From positions 1-5,789 of the forward strand of contig JAIOJO010000538.1 of NCBI GenBank assembly GCA_019911985.1: a DNA stretch of 5,789 nucleotides, in the 5' to 3' direction. Origin of the DNA: Sulfuricellaceae bacterium (GTDB taxonomy: Bacteria > Pseudomonadota > Gammaproteobacteria > Burkholderiales > UBA9220). Position 1 is the first letter of the stretch. Each line of letters opens with the position of its first letter. The notes beneath the pieces were generated by a model. That model ran no database searches and was not told where the DNA came from. It saw only the letters and a list, made by a program, of their open reading frames with translations. Below, piece by piece: positions 1 through 4,625 of the stretch. Both the position numbers and the translations under genes were made by a program.

Positions 1-362
1 TGCAAGTGATCGCCGACGCCATGTCCGGCTACGACGCGGCTTCCAACGCCCCGCTGCTCAACCGTAAAGTGCAGGAATTCGATTTTGCCGCACTGGCCGG
101 CCGATTCGACGCGGAGCGGACGGCCAACCCGGCGCTTTCTAGCTGGAGCCTGAGCAGCGCCCTGCTCGACTACCACCTGGCGGGCAGCGACAGCGAGGCC
201 TTGGGCGGCGACCTGGCCTACCAATACGGTAAGGGAGGGAGCTTGACGGGGATAGCGGCGACGGCGGCGCAGGACGTGATTGCCGCTCCGCCCTTCGGCG
301 TTCAGGCCCAGGCCTTGCGGCCGCTGGCGAGCTTGCAGGATGGGATGGTGAGGTTGGCTTGA
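1..362 (+). CDS. C-terminal end of a probable large secreted RTX/Ig-like calcium-binding protein (5' partial)
   Basis: The reading frame is open from the left edge (first full codon at base 3) to a TGA at 360-362, so about 119 C-terminal residues are visible and the true start lies outside. A GTG at base 6 is only an internal codon. The visible part has no signal peptide, membrane segment or cysteine. It is rich in Ala, Leu, Gly, Ser and Asp, and carries the stretch SALLDYHLAGSDSEALGGDL followed by AYQYGKGGSLTGI and a run ending in LRPLASLQDGMVRLA. From memory, this ALGGDLAYQYG...LRPLASLQ pattern occurs at the extreme C-terminus of very large gammaproteobacterial hemolysin-type/Ig-like calcium-binding proteins, where it would sit near the type I secretion signal. 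No nonapeptide GGxGxDxUx repeats fall inside the window, so that identity rests on the tail resemblance plus the HlyD-type exporter gene 247 bases downstream. The frame is very likely real; the product is only moderately certain. Confidence 0.6.
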   Translation, partial: QVIADAMSGYDAASNAPLLNRKVQEFDFAALAGRFDAERTANPALSSWSLSSALLDYHLAGSDSEALGGDLAYQYGKGGSLTGIAATAAQDVIAAPPFGVQAQALRPLASLQDGMVRLA

Positions 363-382
363 GGGGTTGCCCCCACTCTAAT

Positions 383-458
383 CCTCTCCCGTGCACCCGC
401 AAGGAGTGTCCCCGCCGGGATTGGCCGCAAGCGGCTCAGTCCGGCGAGACGGGGGAGG
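383..458. repeat. Long imperfect palindrome (C-rich/G-rich intergenic hairpin), possible terminator of the upstream gene
   Basis: The outer arms CCTCTCCCGT (383-392) and ACGGGGGAGG (449-458) pair over ten positions with one G-T wobble. Inside them, CGCCGG (413-418) pairs with CCGGCG (441-446), and GCCGC (424-428) pairs with GCGGC (431-435) across an AA. It begins 21 bases after the upstream stop. The CCTCTCCCG...CAAGCGG...GGGAGGG theme is a common dispersed intergenic repeat in GC-rich gammaproteobacteria. No T-run follows, so it does not look like a classical intrinsic terminator, although it could block 3' exonucleases or help Rho-dependent ending. Confidence 0.6.
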
Positions 459-479
459 GTGCAAAAGGAGGCTGCTCGT

Positions 480-589
480 GTAGGTTGGGGTGAACATTGT
501 GAACCCCAACACCCCCCTCTTTGAATTACGGCGCGGCGGATATACCCGGAGGCGCGTGTTGGGGTTCGCTGCGCTCACCGCCAACCTAC
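480..589. repeat. REP-doublet (REPIN-like) inverted repeat element
   Basis: Two copies of a roughly 31-base palindromic unit lie in opposite orientation. The left unit spans 480-510 and begins GTAGGTTGG; the right unit spans 558-589 and ends CCAACCTAC. Pairing between the units is GTAGGTTGG/CCAACCTAC (480-488 with 581-589), GGTGA/TCACC (489-493 with 575-579, one base bulged at 580) and a perfect 12-bp stem (501-512 with 556-567). The left unit is also self-complementary (GTTGGGGT 484-491 with ACCCCAAC 503-510). The 43-base centre contains a TTACGGCGCGGCGGAT motif. This GTAGGTTGGGGT...ACCCCAAC family resembles REP elements mobilised by RAYT transposases in many bacteria. The mover and other copies are not visible here. 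Confidence 0.75.
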
Positions 590-609
590 GACCATGAGGA
601 TGTCAGCGC

Positions 610-1968
610 ATGAGTATAGAAAAGGCCTTGTCCCGCTATAGCGCGGAAGCGCTGGATTTTGTTCCGGGGGTGCTGGGCATCCAGGAGCGGCCGCCCCATC
701 CCCTGCCGCGCGCGGTACTGCGGGCGTTGGCCGGGCTGCTGGTGTTCTTGCTGGTGTGGGCGGCATTTGGGCGGCTCGACGTGGTGGCCGTGGCGGATGG
801 CAAGCTGGTTCCGCAGAGTTATCTCAAGATCGTCCAGCCTTCCGAACAGGGGATAATCCAGTCCATTTTGGTCAGCGACGGCGATGCGGTGAAGGCGGGG
901 CAGGTGCTGATGCGCATGGATGCCGCGCTCAACGAGGCCGACGGCAAGTCCTTGCTGGTGGACTTCCGCCACCGCGACTTGCAATTGCGGCGCATCGACG
1001 CCGAACTCGACGGCAAGCCGCTGACCCGCGTTGCGGACGATCCGCCCGAACTGTTCCGGGAAGTGGAATCGCAATACCGCTCCAACCGCCGCGCCTACGA
1101 GGATGCGCTGAGCCAGGAGAGCCTGGTGCAGGAAAAGGCGCGCCAGGATTTGGCGGGGGCGCTGGAAATCCAGTCCAAGCTGAAGCAAGTGCTGCCGGGC
1201 TACCAGGCGCAGGAGGCTGCTTTCGCCCGGCTCGGCAAGGAGGGCTTTGCCGGTAAGCTGATGGTGATGGAGCGGCAGCGCGACCGCATCGAGAAGGAGC
1301 AGGATTTGCGCGCCCAGGATCATGCCGTGGCCAGCCTACAGGCCAGCATTGCCCAGTCGAAAAAGAAAATCGGCCAGATTACGTCGGAATATCGCAAGGC
1401 CTTGTACAAGGAAAGGGTGGATACGCTGGCGGAATACGGCAAGCTGCAGCAAGCCCTGGCCAAGCAGCAGCACTTGCACGGCCTGCTGGAACTGCGCGCC
1501 CCGCAGGACGGCGTGGTGAAAGACCTGGCGACTCATACCGCCGGCACGGTGGTATCCCCCGGCACCGTGCTGATGACCCTGGTGCCGAACAACGAGGCGC
1601 TGCTGGCCGAGGTGTGGGTGAGCAATGAGGACATCGGCTTCGTGCACGAGCGGCAAACGGTCAAGCTCAAGTTCGCCGCCTATCCGTTCCAGAAATACGG
1701 CATGGTCGATGGGACGGTGACGCGGGTAGGCGCGGATGCCAGCGATAAGCCGGACGGACAGGACAACGCCGCGCCGGGGCCGAAACCCTTGCGCTATCGC
1801 GCCACGGTGGCCTTGAATCGCCAATTCATGGAAACGGAAGGCGCTGTCTTCAAGCTCGGCGCCGGCATGGCGGCCAGCGCCGAAATCCGCCTCGCCGACC
1901 GCACCGTGCTGGAATACCTGCTGTCCCCGGTGCGCAAGGCTTTCCACGAGGCGGCGCGGGAGCGTTGA
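610..1968 (+). CDS. hlyD: HlyD-family type I secretion periplasmic adaptor (membrane fusion protein)
   Basis: This 452-residue protein is the periplasmic adaptor that links an inner-membrane ABC exporter to a TolC-type outer-membrane channel in type I secretion. A short cytoplasmic N-terminus (1-35, with IQERPPHPLPR) precedes one membrane segment at about 36-53. The first lipoyl/barrel half follows at about 56-104 (DVVAVADGKLVPQ, then VQPSEQGIIQSILVSDGDAV). A long Gln/Lys/Glu-rich alpha-helical hairpin fills about 105-290. The second lipoyl half starts near 293 (LELRAPQDGVVKDL, GTVVSPGTVLMTLVP), then comes the beta-barrel domain with NEDIGFV and FPFQKYG-like text (AAYPFQKYG). The C-terminus LEYLLSPVRKAFHEAARER closely matches the end of E. 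coli HlyD as I recall it; the length is slightly below that 478-residue protein. ATG 610 is preceded by GAGGA (596-600) at nine bases. No ABC ATPase or TolC gene is adjacent downstream, so the partners must lie upstream or elsewhere. The symbol is used at family level. Confidence 0.93.
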   Translation: MSIEKALSRYSAEALDFVPGVLGIQERPPHPLPRAVLRALAGLLVFLLVWAAFGRLDVVAVADGKLVPQSYLKIVQPSEQGIIQSILVSDGDAVKAGQVLMRMDAALNEADGKSLLVDFRHRDLQLRRIDAELDGKPLTRVADDPPELFREVESQYRSNRRAYEDALSQESLVQEKARQDLAGALEIQSKLKQVLPGYQAQEAAFARLGKEGFAGKLMVMERQRDRIEKEQDLRAQDHAVASLQASIAQSKKKIGQITSEYRKALYKERVDTLAEYGKLQQALAKQQHLHGLLELRAPQDGVVKDLATHTAGTVVSPGTVLMTLVPNNEALLAEVWVSNEDIGFVHERQTVKLKFAAYPFQKYGMVDGTVTRVGADASDKPDGQDNAAPGPKPLRYRATVALNRQFMETEGAVFKLGAGMAASAEIRLADRTVLEYLLSPVRKAFHEAARER

Positions 1969-1995
1969 GGTATCGGCGCTCTTTTCAGGTATGCT
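1965..1995 (+). promoter_or_regulatory. Weak candidate sigma70 promoter for msrB
   Basis: TTGAGG (1965-1970, overlapping the hlyD stop codon) and TATGCT (1990-1995) each match four of six consensus bases, but the 19-base spacer is long. The transcript would start about 25 bases before the msrB ATG. This is suggestive only; msrB may instead be read through from hlyD. Confidence 0.25.
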
Positions 1996-2027
1996 GGCAA
2001 TGCGACGATTAGGGGGCTTAAAGACCG

Positions 2028-2426
2028 ATGAGCGATAAAGTAAGCAAGAGCAAGGAAGAATGGCAGGCGGAGCTGACGCCGGAGCAATACCGCGTGTGCC
2101 GGGAAAAGGGGACCGAGCGGGCGTTTACCGGGGCCTATTGGGATAGCAAGGAACAAGGCGGCTACCGTTGCGCGTGTTGCGGCGCGGCCTTGTTCAGTTC
2201 CGCCACGAAGTTCGATTCGGGAACCGGCTGGCCGAGTTTTTGGGCGCCGCAGGGGCCGGACAGCGTGGCGATGGAAACCGATACCACCTTGTCGATGCCG
2301 CGCACCGAAGTGCTGTGCCGACAGTGCGGTGCTCATCTCGGCCATGTATTCGCGGACGGGCCCGAGCCGACGGGTTTGCGTTACTGCATCAATTCGGTTT
2401 CGCTGGTGTTCGATAAGGACTCGTAA
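2028..2426 (+). CDS. msrB: Peptide-methionine (R)-S-oxide reductase MsrB
   Basis: The enzyme reduces protein-bound methionine-(R)-sulfoxide back to methionine, normally using thioredoxin, and repairs oxidative damage in the cytoplasm; no signal peptide is seen. The 132 residues cover the whole SelR fold. The zinc ligands are C48/C51 (CACC) and C97/C100 (CRQC). The family signature FDSGTGWPSF occupies 62-71, AHLGHVF is at 102-108, and the catalytic cysteine is C120 in RYCINSVSL. The position that holds the resolving cysteine in E. coli MsrB (SGCGWPSF) is T66 here, so the enzyme must be regenerated another way, either directly by the reductant or through another cysteine. The only spare cysteine is C24, in YRVCREKGTE. 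ATG 2028 has AGGGGG (2011-2016) upstream at a somewhat long 11-base spacing. It starts 59 bases after hlyD and is probably functionally unrelated to secretion. Confidence 0.96.
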   Translation: MSDKVSKSKEEWQAELTPEQYRVCREKGTERAFTGAYWDSKEQGGYRCACCGAALFSSATKFDSGTGWPSFWAPQGPDSVAMETDTTLSMPRTEVLCRQCGAHLGHVFADGPEPTGLRYCINSVSLVFDKDS

Positions 2427-2823
2427 GCCAACGGGCGTAGCCTGCCTTAAGTCATCTCACTAAGCCTTTGCGGCTGGCGCACCCGGAGGCCGTTTCAATG
2501 GCGCCACAATTGTTTGCAAACTGTTCACAGTTTCGACACATATCGCCCCGGTCTTTTTGATTTAATTCATTCAATCGTGGCGAGGCTATTCCCAGCCGAT
2601 GACCGGGACGGGCGCGCATCCCCCTCGAACCGGTTTGTTGCATTGGCCGCCGGGCGCAGGCCTGTTTGTATTCTGTATGTCATTGTCGCGTAACATTAAC
2701 TTAATGAAGCTGTGGGATATTCGTGAGCCCCAATGCAGGTGGCCGTTTTGTCCCCGGCATTGTGCGCCGCTGTCGGCGAAAGCTGGCGAATATCGATAAG
2801 TGAATTTTTACTGGAGGGCTATC
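2427..2823. other. Long intergenic region (397 bases) with no convincing gene
   Basis: No frame here combines a good start, a ribosome site and protein-like content. It contains an inverted repeat TGGCGC/GCGCCA (2475-2480 and 2501-2506), a 16-bp palindrome (2518-2533), AT-rich stretches at 2552-2575 and 2690-2706 that stand out from the GC-rich surroundings, and the first copy of a 13-base repeat (2590-2602). The final 24 bases are the leader of the small ORF at 2824, including its Shine-Dalgarno. No tRNA, rRNA or riboswitch class could be recognised, and no clear intrinsic terminator for msrB was found. The length and composition suggest a regulatory region or a degraded gene. Confidence 0.6.
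2518..2533. promoter_or_regulatory. 16-bp palindrome, candidate operator
   Basis: AAACTGTTCACAGTTT is a perfect 7-bp inverted repeat around a two-base centre (TC). The arm length and AT-rich ends fit a dimeric transcription factor half-site pair. The CTGT/ACAG arms recall LexA boxes, but the spacing (two bases rather than eight) is wrong for the E. coli type. It is equally a small RNA hairpin. It lies 291 bases before the ATG of the small ORF, so its target is unclear. Confidence 0.35.
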
Positions 2824-3018
2824 ATGAGTCCGAGATTGATACGCATACTGGACATTTTGAAACGTTCGAATGAACGCATTAGGGCAACGTTAAGCCTGGC
2901 GCGCCGCAATGTTGCAACCTCCTCCCCAGTGCCGTCGGCGCAAAGCTTCGAGCGCTCTGGAGCCGTATCCTGGCAGGAATCCCAGCCGATGAACCGGATG
3001 AATTTCGATTATTCTTAG
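2824..3018 (+). CDS. Small unrecognised protein, 64 residues
   Basis: I do not recognise this protein. ATG 2824 is preferred over an in-frame GTG at 2800 because GGAGG (2813-2817) sits six bases before it, the best ribosome site in the window. Residues 2-30 (starting SPRLIRILDILKRSNERIRA) are strongly basic and would form an amphipathic helix with Leu/Ile on one side and Arg/Lys on the other. The rest is Ser/Pro/Gln-rich and looks unstructured, ending MNRMNFDYS. There are no cysteines, no signal peptide and no full transmembrane segment. It stands alone between a 397-base gap and a strong hairpin that starts 17 bases after its stop, which fits an independent transcription unit. It could be a peripheral membrane or nucleic-acid-binding peptide, or a chance ORF; the ribosome site and following hairpin favour a real gene. 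Confidence 0.55.
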   Translation: MSPRLIRILDILKRSNERIRATLSLARRNVATSSPVPSAQSFERSGAVSWQESQPMNRMNFDYS

Positions 3019-3034
3019 TGCCTCTCAGTCGTTC

Positions 3035-3091
3035 CCGGCCACGCGTTGCGGCCAGCCCTTTTGGCCGCAACGCGAGTGGCCGGTGTTTCTT
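3035..3091 (+). terminator. Strong hairpin, probable terminator of the small ORF
   Basis: CCGGCCAC (3035-3042) pairs with GTGGCCGG (3076-3083), and GCGTTGCGGCCA (3043-3054) pairs with TGGCCGCAACGC (3062-3073). This gives 20 base pairs with only a GA bulge (3074-3075) and a seven-base loop, GCCCTTT. The T-rich TGTTTCTT follows at 3084-3091. The T-run is interrupted, so termination is likely but not certain. The stem is longer than most intrinsic terminators. Confidence 0.55.
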
Positions 3092-3137
3092 CGGACGCAA
3101 GGTTTCGTGCGGGCCGCGCGGAGCCGCAAGCAACGAA

Positions 3138-3159
3138 CCCCGTCCTTGCTCGGACGGGG
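3138..3159. repeat. Second hairpin in the gap before the EF-hand gene
   Basis: CCCCGTCC (3138-3145) and GGACGGGG (3152-3159) form a perfect 8-bp stem around the loop TTGCTC. No T-run follows. It lies 49 bases before the EF-hand start codon, so it could be a leader structure, or a second palindrome alongside the one at 3035-3083. A possible -10 box, TATACA (3173-3178), follows, but no -35 box at proper spacing was seen. Confidence 0.4.
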
Positions 3160-3207
3160 CAGGTCCCGCCGCTATACAAGGCGCGCCGCTGCCGTTAAGC
3201 TAGCGCG

Positions 3208-3597
3208 ATGAAACGCTTTTTTCTCCTGGCCCTGTGCGGTTTCGCGCTGCTGCCGCGATACGGTTTCTCCGTCCAGGCCGAGGGCTTGCCGCCGCCGTCG
3301 CGCCAGGCTTTATTCGAAGCGCGTCACGCGCTATTCGAGAACCGCGAGGCGGCCCGGTTTGCCGCGGCGGATGTCGACGGCAGCGGCACGCTGAGCCGGG
3401 AGGAAGCCGTCGCCCATCTACCGGAAGCGGCGCAGCGATTTTCCGAGATGGACCTCAATCAAGACGGCGAATTATCGCGGCAAGAGGTCGAGGGTTTTGT
3501 CCCGCGCTTGAAGTCGCAACGCCGGATGGCTTTTGCGGCGCGGCAAGCGGCGATGCTCAAGCGTGGCGTCCCGCCGCCCTTGCCGCCAGAGCCTTAA
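3208..3597 (+). CDS. Exported EF-hand calcium-binding protein
   Basis: This 129-residue protein is predicted to be secreted to the periplasm. MKR, a hydrophobic core (FFLLALCGFALLP) and a probable cut after VQA (residue 24) form a signal peptide. Two canonical 12-residue EF-hand loops follow. Loop 1 is D55-E66 (DVDGSGTLSREE) with ligands D55, D57, S59, T61, S63 and E66. Loop 2 is D82-E93 (DLNQDGELSRQE) with ligands D82, N84, D86, E88, S90 and E93. All chelating positions are acceptable, so calcium binding is likely at both. The tail is Arg/Ala-rich and ends in a proline run (VPPPLPPEP). C10 sits in the hydrophobic core and does not form a proper lipobox. No strong Shine-Dalgarno precedes ATG 3208. 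The gene is separated by 100 bases from the MoxR operon, which has its own likely promoter. The role could be calcium buffering, sensing or partner binding; none can be assigned. Confidence 0.85.
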   Translation: MKRFFLLALCGFALLPRYGFSVQAEGLPPPSRQALFEARHALFENREAARFAAADVDGSGTLSREEAVAHLPEAAQRFSEMDLNQDGELSRQEVEGFVPRLKSQRRMAFAARQAAMLKRGVPPPLPPEP

Positions 3598-3615
3598 TCG
3601 ACGCGCTTCCTTCGC

Positions 3616-3644
3616 TTGTTTGTGCTAGCCGGATTGCCTATGAT
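3616..3644 (+). promoter_or_regulatory. Candidate sigma70 promoter of the MoxR operon
   Basis: TTGTTT (3616-3621), a spacer of exactly 17 bases, and TATGAT (3639-3644; five of six consensus bases) form a plausible promoter. The predicted start near 3651 gives a leader of roughly 47 bases to the ATG at 3698. The -35 box matches only in TTG. Confidence 0.5.
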
Positions 3645-3697
3645 GATGGCCTATTTGCCTGCGGCCCTAGGCGGCAACCGGACACTCCGAGGATCTT

Positions 3698-4615
3698 ATG
3701 ACCCATCCCATTACCGACCGCTTAACGGCTTATGTCAGCCAGGTGGTGCTCGGCAAGGAGCACCAAATACGCTTGTCGCTGGCCTGCCTGCTGGCTCGCG
3801 GCCATTTGCTCATCGAAGACCTGCCGGGGGTGGGCAAGACCACGCTGGCCCATGTGCTGGCCCGCGCTTTCGGGCTGGATTTCCAGCGCATCCAGTTCAC
3901 CAGCGATTTGCTGCCGGCGGATATTCTCGGGATTTCGGTATACGACCGCGACAGCGCGGCGTTTCAGTTCCACCCCGGACCGATTTTCGCGCAACTGGTG
4001 CTGGCCGACGAAATCAACCGCGCCACGCCGAAAACCCAGAGCGCCTTGCTGGAAGCGATGGAAGAACACCAAGTCACGGCCGAGGGCGAAACGCGCCGCC
4101 TGCCGGAACCCTTTTTCGTCATCGCCACGCAAAACCCGGCTTACCAAATCGGCACCTTCCCGCTGCCCGAGTCCCAGCTCGACCGTTTCCTGATGCGCAT
4201 CGAACTGGGCTATCCGGACCGCCAAGCCGAACGTGCGCTGCTGCAAGGGCAGGATAGGCGCGAATTGATCGCCCGGCTTGAGCCGTGCGTGGAGCCGTCG
4301 AGTTTGATCGAGCTGCAGCAGGCGGCGCGCCAGGTTCACGCGGCGGATGCCTTGTTGGACTACCTTCAGGCCATCGTCGATTTCACCCGCCAGTCGCCGC
4401 GTTTCCGCAGCGGCATTTCGCCCCGCGCCGCATTGGCCTTGCTGCATAGCGCCCAGGCTTGGGCGCTGATGGAGGGGCGCAGCGCGGTGCTGCCGGAGGA
4501 CGTCCAGGCGGTACTGCCGGTCGTGCTGGGGCACCGCTTGCAAGCGGCCGGGCAGCCCGGCGTGCTGAGCCGCGAGGAAATGATGGGGCTGGTGATGGCG
4601 GTCGCCATTCCCTGA
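3698..4615 (+). CDS. MoxR-family AAA+ ATPase
   Basis: This 305-residue cytoplasmic ATPase belongs to the MoxR family, whose members are thought to act as chaperones that remodel or activate partner complexes, often with von Willebrand A or DUF58 proteins. Walker A is LPGVGKTT (42-49), Walker B is VLADE (101-105), and sensor 1 is N146 in ATQNP. The arginine finger is probably R163 in ESQLDRF, and the sensor 2 region is SPRAAL (R243). The FTSDLLPADILG block (67-78) and the FHPGPIF block (91-97) are family hallmarks. Length is normal and all catalytic residues are present. ATG 3698 follows GAGGA (3689-3693) at a short four-base spacing. The DUF58 gene starts ten bases after its stop, so the two are co-transcribed. 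This ATPase, DUF58 and transglutaminase order matches the TgpA-associated cluster known from Pseudomonas and relatives. A specific substrate cannot be deduced. Confidence 0.95.
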   Translation: MTHPITDRLTAYVSQVVLGKEHQIRLSLACLLARGHLLIEDLPGVGKTTLAHVLARAFGLDFQRIQFTSDLLPADILGISVYDRDSAAFQFHPGPIFAQLVLADEINRATPKTQSALLEAMEEHQVTAEGETRRLPEPFFVIATQNPAYQIGTFPLPESQLDRFLMRIELGYPDRQAERALLQGQDRRELIARLEPCVEPSSLIELQQAARQVHAADALLDYLQAIVDFTRQSPRFRSGISPRAALALLHSAQAWALMEGRSAVLPEDVQAVLPVVLGHRLQAAGQPGVLSREEMMGLVMAVAIP

Positions 4616-4625
4616 GCCGCGACCG

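Noticed and set aside
2518..2533. LexA (SOS) box
   Set aside because: The CTGT and ACAG arms are separated by two bases instead of the eight of the E. coli-type site.
2452..2541. A minus-strand 29-residue Cys-rich ORF (MCRNCEQFANNCGAIE...) opposite the intergenic region
   Set aside because: Four cysteines in a CxxC-like layout caught the eye, but there is only a weak ribosome site, it overlaps the palindrome at 2518-2533, and no known family fits.
2452..2560. Possible c-di-GMP (GEMM-like) riboswitch on the minus strand because of a CCGCAAAGGC string
   Set aside because: The required adjacent GGCAAACC/tetraloop/receptor arrangement is not present at proper spacing, and no suitable gene follows on that strand.
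2678..2706. Resemblance to a PhoB box (TGTCAT followed at 11-base steps by CGTAAC and CTTAAT)
   Set aside because: The second and third repeats match the consensus in only about half of their positions, and no phosphate gene is nearby.
2599..2799. Plus-strand 66-residue ORF in the msrB downstream gap
   Set aside because: No Shine-Dalgarno before its ATG, composition is Pro/Cys/Trp-rich like random GC-rich translation, and it ends just before the better-supported small ORF.
3208..3240. Lipoprotein signal at C10 of the EF-hand protein
   Set aside because: The cysteine sits inside the hydrophobic core with Leu at -1, and a normal signal peptidase I site follows at VQA.
3722..4543. Long minus-strand ORF (273 residues) opposite the MoxR gene
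   Set aside because: It is a shadow of a gene with full Walker A, Walker B and sensor motifs; its translation is Gln/Arg/His-rich without domains. The 245-residue minus ORF opposite hlyD (586-1323) and the minus ORF at 4383-5030 are rejected for the same reason.
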